This document shows, in pieces, positions 7,046-14,932 of a DNA stretch of 64,000 bases. Positions within the stretch are counted from its first letter, which is position 1. Each line of letters begins with the position of its first letter. A model generated the notes under the pieces. It saw only the letters and a list, made by a program, of their open reading frames with translations. It was not told where the DNA came from and did no database searches. The stretch is from an uncultured Lachnospiraceae bacterium. GTDB lineage: Bacteria; Bacillota; Clostridia; Lachnospirales; Lachnospiraceae. The translations under genes and the position numbers were made by a program. Location: positions 1-64,000 of the forward strand of contig CAJTLU010000001.1 in the NCBI GenBank assembly GCA_910577175.1. Direction: 5' to 3'.

Positions 7046-7672
7046 ATGTTACCAACTACGGAAGAAGCAAAAAGAGAATTAGAAGTCGCTGCACAATTAA
7101 ATCCTGGTCCATGGATAGAGCATTCATTCAATGTAGGAATCGCGGCAAGAAATATTGCTGAAAAAATTTCAGGAATGGATTCGGACAAGGCCTATATTGT
7201 AGGTTTATTGCATGATATTGGTAGAAGGGTCGGGATTGTGAATATTCCTAAGCATGTCTATGAGGGTTATCTGTTTTGTAAGAAAAATGGATGGGATGAA
7301 GTAGAAAGGGTATGCATGACGCATTCGTATCCTCTGATGGAAAAGGAGTTTGACTATGTGCCGACGACTTTGGAGGAGCAGGAAATCAAAAAATATATTT
7401 TGGATTGCAAATGTGACGATTATGATTTGCTGATTCAATTATGCGACAGTCTGGCGGTAGATTACGGCTTCTGCATTTTGGAAAAGAGGTTTGTTGATGT
7501 GGCAAGAAGATATGGTGTATGGGAAAATTCCGTAGAACGCTGGAATGCCCAATTTGCGATGAAAGAGTATTTTGAGTCAAAGATGGGATGTTCTGTGTAT
7601 GATGTATTGCCCGATATTGGAAAAACAACTTTACTGTGTCCGCCACCGTGGAAACCTGGTCAAAGCAAGTAG
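7046..7672 (+). CDS. HD-domain phosphohydrolase
   Basis: A 208-residue HD-superfamily hydrolase: EHSFNVGIAARNIA supplies the first His, GLLHDIGRR the H-D pair, MTHSYP a further His and CDSLAVDYG the last Asp, giving a complete metal site. Such enzymes act on nucleotides or cyclic dinucleotides; the substrate here is unknown. The ATG at 7046 follows AAGGAG (7034-7039). It lies downstream of the HIT gene in a probable operon. The TAG at 7670 is followed by 60 more codons in the same frame without a stop, so the original protein may have been longer. Confidence 0.85.
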   Translation: MLPTTEEAKRELEVAAQLNPGPWIEHSFNVGIAARNIAEKISGMDSDKAYIVGLLHDIGRRVGIVNIPKHVYEGYLFCKKNGWDEVERVCMTHSYPLMEKEFDYVPTTLEEQEIKKYILDCKCDDYDLLIQLCDSLAVDYGFCILEKRFVDVARRYGVWENSVERWNAQFAMKEYFESKMGCSVYDVLPDIGKTTLLCPPPWKPGQSK

Positions 7673-7878
7673 GCGACAGGTTTTATAAAAGGGAACCTGC
7701 AGGAGAAGCCCGTATATAAAATCGTTGTCGCCAGATATGATAGCTCATATAATAGAGGCACGGGCATCCCGAATATTAAGACAGGATACACTATTAGTAT
7801 GCAGGTGTGTCTTGATGTAAGACTTTTGCGCGGACGAATCACATCAGCCGTATAAAAAACAAAAGGAAGATTGATGAC
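7673..7878 (+). other. In-frame open stretch after the HD gene; no independent gene seen
   Basis: After the TAG at 7670-7672 the same frame stays open to TAA at 7853-7855. The predicted peptide (KIVVARYDSSYNRGTGIPNI and onward) has natural-looking composition but no start with a ribosome binding site. It could be a lost C-terminal part of the HD protein or chance. Confidence 0.35.
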
Positions 7879-8388
7879 ATGACAAAGAAATTAAAGCAGA
7901 AACTGATTATTATAGCAGGCTCTCCTTGTGTTGGGAAAACGACGGTGGCAGACAAGCTGTTTACCTCTTATGAAAACAGTGCCTTTTTTGATGGCGACTG
8001 GGCGTGGTGTGTTAATCCTTTTTCCTTGGATGATCCGAGATTGCGAAATGGTGACAAAACGATGTCCTTTGCATTGTCTACCTATTTGAATTCAGGGTTT
8101 GACTATGTGTTTTTTCCATCTGTAGTTATGATATATAAAGCAACGCGCGAGGCAGTATTGAAAGATATCACTGCAAAAGATTACTCTGTTTTAGGTTTTA
8201 CCTTGACCTGTTCTGAGGATACCTTGCTGGAACGTCATAAAAAACGCGGGGATAAAAATGAATGTTCTTTTCACTGGCTTCATTTAGAGCCGTATCAAGG
8301 TGATTATGTAATTAACACGGATAATAAAAGTGTCCGGCAAATTGTAGAGGAAATGAAAGGTATGATAGATAAGGCGGGAACGGAGTAA
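7879..8388 (+). CDS. P-loop nucleotide kinase-like protein (AAA_33 type)
   Basis: A 169-residue P-loop protein: IIIAGSPCVGKTTVADKL is a Walker A motif at residues 10-20, followed by FFDGDWAWCVNPF, the acidic strand of small-molecule kinases. LERHKKRGD resembles the arginine-containing lid region. The size and layout match small kinases and phosphotransferases of the AAA_33/Zeta-like group, which phosphorylate small molecules or antibiotics; the substrate is not evident. GGAAGATTGATGAC lies before the ATG. It is the last gene of the plus-strand accessory run. Confidence 0.8.
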   Translation: MTKKLKQKLIIIAGSPCVGKTTVADKLFTSYENSAFFDGDWAWCVNPFSLDDPRLRNGDKTMSFALSTYLNSGFDYVFFPSVVMIYKATREAVLKDITAKDYSVLGFTLTCSEDTLLERHKKRGDKNECSFHWLHLEPYQGDYVINTDNKSVRQIVEEMKGMIDKAGTE

Positions 8389-8439
8389 AGACAATTCTCA
8401 CTTTATGTCGTGTTCGTTTTCGCACTGGTATGAGAGTGA

Positions 8440-8808
8440 ATCCGGCTGCTTTGCGGGTATTTACCTAAGACGAATTTATTGTATGCAAATCACTATGAGC
8501 TGGAAATTATAAGGCTGCTTTTTTGGTTTGCTCCTGAAAATGAAAAGGTTGGCGAAATGGTGTAGCATGCCCGGGATAGGTTAAAAGATACGTGTTTTGG
8601 AACGTCTTGTACACAGGGCGAGTGTTTCGCGGCAGGGATTAGTGTGCTGCGCTTTCTTGCCGCGACACAGCCGGATGAGACAGAATGGATAGACAAGCTG
8701 CTAAATCCGTTGGGGGCCCGGTTTCTTTCCTTTGGAAACGGACAGGCAGCCGTGCAGAATGGGATTCCTCTTTCCTATCTTCGGATGGCGAGCTGGCGTA
8801 CTATATAG
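8440..8808 (+). pseudogene. Decayed gene fragment with in-frame amber stop
   Basis: From 8440 to TAG at 8808 one frame is open except for TAG at 8563-8565. Its translation looks like real protein (YANHYELEIIRLLFWFAPEN, and after the stop DTCFGTSCTQGECFAAG), with a plausible fold on both sides of the stop. No start codon or ribosome binding site remains. I do not recognise the family. The surrounding 8389-8956 holds nothing else, so this is a scar between accessory and core-like DNA. Confidence 0.5.
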
Positions 8809-8956
8809 AGAATGAAGGGAAGATAGGAAGATATGGAAGGCTGCAAAGGACGGGATCAGCCTTATGGTGATGAAAAAGGAAAAGCAGCAGGAGAACGGCA
8901 GTCTTGTCAGATTTTTTTAAGGGCAGAGCGGATTCCAGAGCAGACAGGAGGCAGCG

Positions 8957-9853
8957 ATGGGAAGCGATAGAGAGGAGTATATGAAAGAATTTAATCCAGA
9001 ACCCTTGGAATTGATTGTGAGAATCAGTTGGTGCGGGGGAAAAGGGGAGTTACGGCTGCCGGTGGCAAATCATTTTTGCAAGGTACGGGCACGCTTTGAT
9101 AGGGCGCTGGATGTCAGGACCGGCGAGTTGACAGGCGTTGAAAATGAAGCTTCCTATCATTGGATTACATGGCCGGAGCCTGAAAAAAGGTTTGGCTTTC
9201 AACGTGACCATAAGTTCAAAGTGGGAGCGCTGTACCGCGTTCTGGTAAGGGAATATATTCCGCAGGGAGAAGAGAAGTTCAGGCTGTATTATTTAGAGCA
9301 GGTATTGGAACGGAATGTTAAGGAGCCGTTATTGGAGTCTCTTGGCAGCTTTGAACAGCATCCGGACGGTGGTATCAGGAAGGCGAAGAAGGAGCGTCTT
9401 GAGAGGATAAAGGCGGAGCATCGGAAGCCTGTTGTAATCCGTCATGCACTTGGAGAGTTTACATTAGATAGAAGCTATCACTGGTTTGAGGGCAGGATTG
9501 ATTATCTCGGAGAGGAATGCTTGGTTCATCTGGAGGTCAGGGAAGGGGAGACAACAGCGGAGGTACAGTTAAATAAACTGAGCGAGCTATGTGAGGAGCT
9601 CGTAAATTGGGATAAGCGTGTGAAGGCGTATGCTTCCGATGAACTGCTGGAAACGGCAAATGAATGGCGGGAAGAGGGGTCTGAGCTTACCAGGGAGCAG
9701 TTTAGTCAGGAACTGGGAATGCCGATGATTACAGTGGACGCAGACGGAAGGGTGAAAGCAGTATTCGAGAATGATGCGATATTCGGCGGCCATTTTATCG
9801 TAATTGATATGGAGGAAAACGGGGAGTTTACAAGGGCAGAGATAGAGGGATAG
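8957..9853 (+). CDS. DUF2262-containing protein
   Basis: A 298-residue soluble acidic protein. The C-terminal half, from about residue 160 (LGEFTLDRSYHWFEGRIDYL onward to the FGGHFIVIDM end), matches the DUF2262 pattern as I know it. The N-terminal half is unassigned and rich in charged residues. GGAGG precedes the ATG at 8957. It is the first of three closely spaced plus-strand genes with a DUF5984-like protein and a membrane acyltransferase. DUF2262 and DUF5984 proteins often occur in immunity-gene clusters of polymorphic toxins, but no toxin is visible here, so function is open. Confidence 0.7.
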   Translation: MGSDREEYMKEFNPEPLELIVRISWCGGKGELRLPVANHFCKVRARFDRALDVRTGELTGVENEASYHWITWPEPEKRFGFQRDHKFKVGALYRVLVREYIPQGEEKFRLYYLEQVLERNVKEPLLESLGSFEQHPDGGIRKAKKERLERIKAEHRKPVVIRHALGEFTLDRSYHWFEGRIDYLGEECLVHLEVREGETTAEVQLNKLSELCEELVNWDKRVKAYASDELLETANEWREEGSELTREQFSQELGMPMITVDADGRVKAVFENDAIFGGHFIVIDMEENGEFTRAEIEG

Positions 9854-9913
9854 CTGCGGGAAATGCGGCATGGGTTTTTAGGGATTGCATTGGTCTGCCG
9901 GGAGAGGATTAGG

Positions 9914-10756
9914 ATGAGCGGATTTAAGATTAACTTCCAATTACGGGAACTGGATAAGATTGTGCCCTGGGGACAGGAGCCTGACTTAAGGCTTCACTGG
10001 TTCGGGCTGACAGACGGCTTGTTGTGGCTCGATGCCGGAGCGCAGACTATCTATGAATATAACAAGGCTGCAAAGGAGCATTTTGGAAGCAGCCTGCAGT
10101 ATAATGATTATCAGATATCGAGATTTTTAGAGGATTTTTTTGGTATGTTCCGCTTTGTCGGAGAAGCTGTTCCGAAAGAACTGTATGACAGGCTGGACAG
10201 ATTTGATACAGAACTGGAGAAATGGCAGGAGCGTCACAGCGACGAAGAAGATGCGGTTTATGAGCAATTTTACTTTGACGAGTATTGCGGGCTGGGGCAG
10301 TGGCGCTGGGACAGGACGCTTGATTCAGGGCATCTGGTAGGAGGACCTTTCATTGGCTTTTTCCGGTGTGGGGAGAGGATTAAAGTTTTATGGGAAAGTA
10401 CCTTCCGGCTGGAGAATGGGGAGAGTATCTGGACAGCGCCAAAGGGCAGCTTTGAACTGTCCTATGATGAGTTTATTTCGGCAGTAACGGAGTTTTTTCA
10501 TTCCTTTTTTGCGGCAATGGAGCAGCAGGTGGAGGCTGCTGTGGCAAAGGAATGGGGAAGTGTTTCGCTGGATAAGCAGAGGCTTTTAAAGGAGCATGAG
10601 GAGCGGAAGGCGGGCTTTGCAAAAGACCTTTTGTTTCTTACAAGCTCCGTAGAGAATACGGACTGGGATAACGTCAGGAAGCTCTGTTCTAAGATGGAGG
10701 AGGAGCTGAAGGGCTTGGAAGCAGGAACCAGAAGGATAGATAAGGAGGGAGAATGA
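9914..10756 (+). CDS. DUF5984-like protein
   Basis: A 280-residue soluble protein. Its start, FKINFQLRELDKIVPWG followed by LHWFGLTDGLLWLD, is the pattern I associate with DUF5984. It is rich in Trp and acidic residues, with a C-terminal helical tail. The ATG at 9914 follows GGAGAGGATTAGG; an earlier in-frame start at 9863 lacks a ribosome binding site. It overlaps the next gene by 4 bases (ATGA), showing translational coupling. Biochemical role unknown; small immunity-type protein is one possibility. Confidence 0.7.
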   Translation: MSGFKINFQLRELDKIVPWGQEPDLRLHWFGLTDGLLWLDAGAQTIYEYNKAAKEHFGSSLQYNDYQISRFLEDFFGMFRFVGEAVPKELYDRLDRFDTELEKWQERHSDEEDAVYEQFYFDEYCGLGQWRWDRTLDSGHLVGGPFIGFFRCGERIKVLWESTFRLENGESIWTAPKGSFELSYDEFISAVTEFFHSFFAAMEQQVEAAVAKEWGSVSLDKQRLLKEHEERKAGFAKDLLFLTSSVENTDWDNVRKLCSKMEEELKGLEAGTRRIDKEGE

Positions 10757-11817
10757 GGAGGCATTATATTGATAATTTGCGTAATTTTACAATTCTATTG
10801 TTGTTCCCGGTACATACGTTTATGATTTGGAATGATTTTGGCTCCAGGTTTTATATCTGGCAGGGGGAAAACAAACTGTTAAGTACCTTGATTGTGCTGG
10901 TGAATCCGTGGTTTATGCCGTTATTGTTTGTGCTGGCAGGGATGAGCGCGCGGTATGCGCTTCAAAAACGTACAACGAGGGAGTTTGTGCAGCAGCGTGT
11001 CCATAAGCTGCTGCTGCCGTTTGTTTTTGGTCTGGTTTTTTTGGTGCCGTTCCAGACGTTGTTTGCGAGAAGGTTTTTTGAGGGCTATGACGGAGGGCTT
11101 CTGGAGCATTGGAAGTATTTTTTTACCCATTGTACGGATTTCAGCGGCTATGACGGGGCGTTTACGCCGGGACAGCTCTGGTTTATTTTATTTCTGTTTC
11201 TTATTTCTATGGTTTCCTTACTCGTGTTCCGCCCGCTTCCGTATCAGAGGGTGGCGCCAAAAGCGGAACGGCTGCCTGCGGGAGCCGTGCTGTTTTTATT
11301 CCTTCCGGTATGGCTGTTGTATTATCTGGGGAATTTCGGCGGCTTTAGTCTGGGAAAGAGTCTGGCTTTGTTCCTGCTTGGATATTATGTCCTGAGTAAT
11401 GATGTAGTGATGGACCGAATGGAAAGAAATATCCGTTGGCTGACAGCCCTGTGGGTGGCAGGGACGGTGATGTCAGTGGTTCTATATTATCGCTATTCCT
11501 ATTATGGAGATTTGTGGGTGAATTTTATCGGCTGGTGTTCCATTTTAGTTATTCTTGTTTACGGGAAGAGGTTTTGGAACAGAAAAACGAGGGTTACCGG
11601 GTATTTTAACCATGCCTCTTATCCGCTTTATCTTTTACATCAGTCGGTTTTAGTGGCGCTTGCCTATGGTACGGTGCGACTTTGTGACAGCCTGCCTATG
11701 CAGGCGTTTTGTATCTGTACCGGCAGCTTTTTATTGACGGTACTGGCGTATCATTTGCTCCGGGGCGTGCCGGTGTTAGGGACACTAATTGGGGCGGCGC
11801 CTGCCCGGAGGAGATAA
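10753..11817 (+). CDS. Membrane acyltransferase (Acyltransferase_3 family)
   Basis: A 354-residue integral membrane protein with about ten hydrophobic segments. The N-terminus YIDNLRNFTILLLFPVHTFM carries the family's conserved D-x-L-R and an active-site histidine in segment 1. RRFFEGYDGGL and GQLWFILFLFLIS are typical further motifs, and the final HASYPLYLLHQSVLV is characteristic. Members transfer acyl groups from the cytoplasm to sugars of exopolysaccharides, lipids or other surface molecules. It starts inside the end of the DUF5984-like gene, so all three genes from 8957 form one transcript. Confidence 0.85.
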   Translation: MRRHYIDNLRNFTILLLFPVHTFMIWNDFGSRFYIWQGENKLLSTLIVLVNPWFMPLLFVLAGMSARYALQKRTTREFVQQRVHKLLLPFVFGLVFLVPFQTLFARRFFEGYDGGLLEHWKYFFTHCTDFSGYDGAFTPGQLWFILFLFLISMVSLLVFRPLPYQRVAPKAERLPAGAVLFLFLPVWLLYYLGNFGGFSLGKSLALFLLGYYVLSNDVVMDRMERNIRWLTALWVAGTVMSVVLYYRYSYYGDLWVNFIGWCSILVILVYGKRFWNRKTRVTGYFNHASYPLYLLHQSVLVALAYGTVRLCDSLPMQAFCICTGSFLLTVLAYHLLRGVPVLGTLIGAAPARRR

Positions 11818-11856
11818 GAAGGTATGCCAAATGCGGAAACTCAAGATACTCTTAAA

Positions 11857-11885
11857 TTGCATCTGAGGCTGCGTTGTGTTATAAT
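11857..11885 (+). promoter_or_regulatory. Promoter before the NUDIX gene
   Basis: TTGCAT (11857-11862) and a perfect TATAAT (11880-11885) are 17 bases apart. The 5' leader contains a short hairpin (AACACC 11898-11903 with GGTGTT 11921-11926). Confidence 0.75.
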
Positions 11886-11949
11886 GGGCGTATGTAAAAC
11901 ACCCGCGGCAGGATGGCGGCGGTGTTCCTGAATTTTACGGAGGTGCGCA

Positions 11950-12471
11950 ATGGAGCTTTGGGATGTTTATGACAAGGATAGAAGCAAGACAGGGAAGACT
12001 ATGGTGCGGGGAGAGGCGTTTGAAGAAGGGTGCTACCATATGGTAGTGCATGTCTGCATTTTTAATGCCAAAGGCGAGATGTTAATTCAGCAGAGGCAGC
12101 CGTTTAAGGAGGGGTGGCCGGATATGTGGGACGTTACGGTCGGCGGGAGTGCCGTAAGCGGAGAGTCGAGTCAGGATGCCATAGAGCGGGAGCTGTTTGA
12201 GGAAATCGGGCTGAGGCATGATTTCCGGAACATCCGTCCGCAGCTGACCATAAATTTTGATAAGGGCTTTAATGATATTTACCTTATCGAAAGGGAAGTA
12301 GACCTGGACTCCCTGACCCTGCAGCCAGAGGAGGTGCAGCGGGTGAAGTGGGCGTCGCAGGAGGAAATTTTCCGGATGATGGAGAGCGGTGAGTTTATTC
12401 CGTACTATAAGCCGTTATTGCAGCTTTTGTTTGAGATGCGGAAGGGCTATGGAACGATAAGGATAAGGTAA
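11950..12471 (+). CDS. NUDIX hydrolase, isopentenyl-diphosphate-isomerase-like subgroup
   Basis: A 173-residue NUDIX protein. The NUDIX box runs from GGSAVSGESSQDAIERELFE to EIG (about residues 75-97), fitting G-x5-E-x7-RE-x2-EE-x-G. The N-terminus ELWDVYDKDRSKTGKTMVRG and the WPDMWDV motif are shared with the Idi-like YfcD subgroup, which hydrolyses nucleoside diphosphate derivatives. GGAGG lies before the ATG at 11950. A two-component system starts 34 bases after its stop, so it may be co-transcribed with it. Confidence 0.88.
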   Translation: MELWDVYDKDRSKTGKTMVRGEAFEEGCYHMVVHVCIFNAKGEMLIQQRQPFKEGWPDMWDVTVGGSAVSGESSQDAIERELFEEIGLRHDFRNIRPQLTINFDKGFNDIYLIEREVDLDSLTLQPEEVQRVKWASQEEIFRMMESGEFIPYYKPLLQLLFEMRKGYGTIRIR

Positions 12472-12505
12472 GCCAAAGGCTGTTCAGACAGGAAAGGAGA
12501 ACCGG

Positions 12506-13177
12506 ATGACAAGGCTTCTTTTGGTGGAGGATGACGAGGCGATTGTAAAGTCTCTGACAGAGTTTTTGAAAATGGAAGGGTTTGCCGTGACGCATGTCTG
12601 GGGACAGTCGGAGGCACTGCGGCTTGCGGAGGAGACGGAGTTTGACCTCGTGCTGTTAGATATCTCCCTGCGGGACGGGAACGGCTTTGTCGTCTGCTCC
12701 GCCTTAAAGCAGAGGAAGGACATTCCGGTGATTTTTTTAACGGCGTCAGGGGATGAACACAGTGTTGTGGCAGGGCTTGAAATGGGAGCGGATGACTATA
12801 TTGCAAAGCCGTTCCGGCCGAGGGAGCTGGTGTCCCGGATTCGTACCGTACTGCGGCGGACAGGGAAGGGCAGGCAGATGCTTGAAATCAACGGAGTCTG
12901 TCTTGATATTGAGCGGGGGGCCGCATTTAAAAACGGGGTCGATTTGTGCCTTTCGGCGCTGGAATACCGTTTGCTGTCCCTGTTCTTTCATAACAAGGGC
13001 ATTGTGCTGGGCCGGACGAGGCTGTTAGAGGAAATCTGGGATGCGGCGGGAGAGTTTGTCAATGATAATACGCTGACGGTGTACATTAAGCGGCTGCGGG
13101 ACAAGGTTGAGGAGGATGCGGCAAATCCGCAGATTATTAAGACCGTGCGCGGAATGGGCTATAAGGCAGGAGATTAG
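12506..13177 (+). CDS. OmpR/PhoB-family response regulator
   Basis: A 223-residue regulator. The receiver domain has the acidic pocket E8-D9-D10, phosphoacceptor D52 (LVLLDISLRDG) and the conserved Lys in AKPF. A winged helix-turn-helix domain occupies about residues 128-223 (ALEYRLLSLF through VRGMGYKAGD). AAAGGAG precedes the ATG at 12506. The gene lies 2 bases before its partner kinase. A BceR-type operator upstream of the ABC transporter at 14171-14184 is its likely target. Confidence 0.92.
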   Translation: MTRLLLVEDDEAIVKSLTEFLKMEGFAVTHVWGQSEALRLAEETEFDLVLLDISLRDGNGFVVCSALKQRKDIPVIFLTASGDEHSVVAGLEMGADDYIAKPFRPRELVSRIRTVLRRTGKGRQMLEINGVCLDIERGAAFKNGVDLCLSALEYRLLSLFFHNKGIVLGRTRLLEEIWDAAGEFVNDNTLTVYIKRLRDKVEEDAANPQIIKTVRGMGYKAGD

Positions 13178-13179
13178 GG

Positions 13180-14169
13180 ATGAAGCTTTGGAAGAATGCT
13201 GAATTAAGGGTGCAGGTAGTGGTGTATATACTGTTTACTGTTATCGGGACAGGAGTTGCTTTGTGGGCGGCGCCGCGGGCGTGGCTCTTGTTTTTTGTAT
13301 TGTTTCTGGCTATGACGGGATATCATTTTTATGTGGCACGGCGGCGGTATGCGGAGCTGGGACAGCTTTCGGCGGAGATTGACGCAATTTTGCACGGAGC
13401 GGAGCAGCATATTCTTTCCGACTACCGGGAGGGAGAGCTGAGTCTTTTGCGAAACGAGGTTATGAAGCTGGTGGTTCGGCTGCGGGAGCAGAATGACAGG
13501 ATGCGCGAAGACAAAGAGCATATGGCGGACCTGATTGCGGATATTTCACATCAGCTGCGCACGCCGCTTACGGCACTGCATCTGACGGTAGCATCTATGG
13601 GAGGTGAGGAGGGCAATGAAGAGCATCTGCGGGAGCTGCGGAAACTGATACTGCGGATTGACTGGCTGGTCGAGGCACTGTTAAAGATTGCCCGGCTGGA
13701 TGCCGGTATCATCCGGTTTCAGAAGCAGGAGGTTTCATTTGCCGAACTGCTGAAAAAAGCGGCGGAGCCGTTTGAAATCCCGATGGAGCTGCGGGAGCAG
13801 AAGCTGGTGGTGGAGGCAGCAGGAAGCTTTTCGGGAGATTTATCGTGGACCGCGGAGGCAGTAGGGAATATTATGAAAAATTGTCTTGAGCATATGCCGG
13901 GCGGCGGGACGTTGTGGATTACGGCAAAGGAGAATGCCATTTATTCTGAAATTCTGATACGGGACGAGGGGGAAGGGATTGCAAAGGAGGACCTGCCACA
14001 TTTGTTTGAACGGTTTTATAAGGGGAAGAATTCCAACGGGCAGAGCATCGGCATCGGGCTTGCCCTGTCCCGTATGATTGTGACGGGGCAGAACGGGACG
14101 ATTAAGGCGGACAATCATCCGGCGGGCGGCGCAGTGTTCACCCTCCGTTTTTATAAAGGAATTGTATAA
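13180..14169 (+). CDS. Intramembrane-sensing type histidine kinase
   Basis: A 329-residue kinase. Two transmembrane segments (about 11-28 and 30-50) are joined by only a few residues, so there is no extracellular sensor domain, as in BceS-like kinases that sense through a partner ABC permease. The phosphoacceptor histidine is in ISHQLRTPLTALHL. The catalytic domain shows the N-box around NIMKNCLEHM and GIGLALSRMIV. It is paired with the upstream regulator (2-base gap) and followed by an ABC transporter, the standard antimicrobial-peptide sensing layout. Confidence 0.9.
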   Translation: MKLWKNAELRVQVVVYILFTVIGTGVALWAAPRAWLLFFVLFLAMTGYHFYVARRRYAELGQLSAEIDAILHGAEQHILSDYREGELSLLRNEVMKLVVRLREQNDRMREDKEHMADLIADISHQLRTPLTALHLTVASMGGEEGNEEHLRELRKLILRIDWLVEALLKIARLDAGIIRFQKQEVSFAELLKKAAEPFEIPMELREQKLVVEAAGSFSGDLSWTAEAVGNIMKNCLEHMPGGGTLWITAKENAIYSEILIRDEGEGIAKEDLPHLFERFYKGKNSNGQSIGIGLALSRMIVTGQNGTIKADNHPAGGAVFTLRFYKGIV

Positions 14170-14170
14170 G

Positions 14171-14184
14171 TGACAATTTTGTAA
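14171..14184. promoter_or_regulatory. BceR-like response-regulator binding site
   Basis: TGACA-ATTT-TGTAA fits the T-N-ACA-N4-TGTAA consensus known for BceR-type regulators. It lies between the kinase stop and the ABC operon. A possible -10 box TAGACT is at 14218-14223, placing the site upstream of a weak -35, as expected for an activator. Confidence 0.7.
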
Positions 14185-14248
14185 TGAAAAAGTCATGGCA
14201 GTGTCACTCCGCCGGGGTAGACTGTAGTCAGAAAGGAGTGGTACTTTT

Positions 14249-14932
14249 ATGGAAATTTTAAAGGTAGAAAATCTGACAAAGAAATATGGGAGCGGTGAGA
14301 ATGAGGTCCGTGCTTTGGACGGAATCAGCTTTTCAGTAGAAAAGGGGGAGTTTGTTTCGATTATCGGGCCGTCCGGTTCCGGAAAGTCAACCCTGTTGCA
14401 TATTTTAGGCGGCGTGGACCGTCCGGATTCCGGAAAGGTGTATATGAACGGACAGGATATCTATGCGGCAGGCGACGAGGAGCTTGCGGTGTTCCGCCGT
14501 CGTGAGGTCGGGCTGATTTATCAGTTTTATAATCTGATTCCGGTGTTGAATGTGACGGAAAATATTACGCTTCCGGTTTTAATGGACGGACGGAGTGTGA
14601 ATAAAGAGCGTCTGAAGGAGCTGGTGGTGACCCTGGGACTTTCCGGACGGGAAAATCATCTGCCGAACCAGCTTTCCGGCGGACAGCAGCAGCGGGTGTC
14701 CATCGGGAGGGCACTGATGAATGCGCCTGCAGTTGTACTTGCAGACGAACCGACAGGAAATCTGGACTCGAAAAATTCGCAGGAGATTGTAGAGCTTCTG
14801 AAGATGTCGAATGAAAAATACGGACAGACACTGATTGTGATTACCCATGATGAGGGCATTGCCCTGCAGGCGCACCGGATGATTGCGGTGGAGGATGGAA
14901 AGATTACCCGGAATGAGGTGATCCGCCGATGA
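14249..14932 (+). CDS. ABC transporter ATP-binding protein (MacB/BceA type)
   Basis: A 227-residue ATPase with Walker A GPSGSGKST, the LSGGQQQR signature, Walker B VVLADEPTGNLD and the switch histidine in VITHDEG. It is of the type that drives FtsX-fold permeases rather than classical transport. AAAGGAGTGG lies before the ATG at 14249. Its stop overlaps the permease start by 4 bases. With the upstream two-component system it is likely induced by the substrate the transporter handles. Confidence 0.93.
   Translation: MEILKVENLTKKYGSGENEVRALDGISFSVEKGEFVSIIGPSGSGKSTLLHILGGVDRPDSGKVYMNGQDIYAAGDEELAVFRRREVGLIYQFYNLIPVLNVTENITLPVLMDGRSVNKERLKELVVTLGLSGRENHLPNQLSGGQQQRVSIGRALMNAPAVVLADEPTGNLDSKNSQEIVELLKMSNEKYGQTLIVITHDEGIALQAHRMIAVEDGKITRNEVIRR

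Noticed and set aside
8685..8870. 61-codon plus-strand frame
   Set aside because: It lies out of frame over the better decayed-gene frame 8440-8808 and has no ribosome binding site.
9863..9913. Longer N-terminus for the DUF5984-like protein
   Set aside because: No ribosome binding site at 9863, while a good one precedes 9914 and the family pattern begins there.
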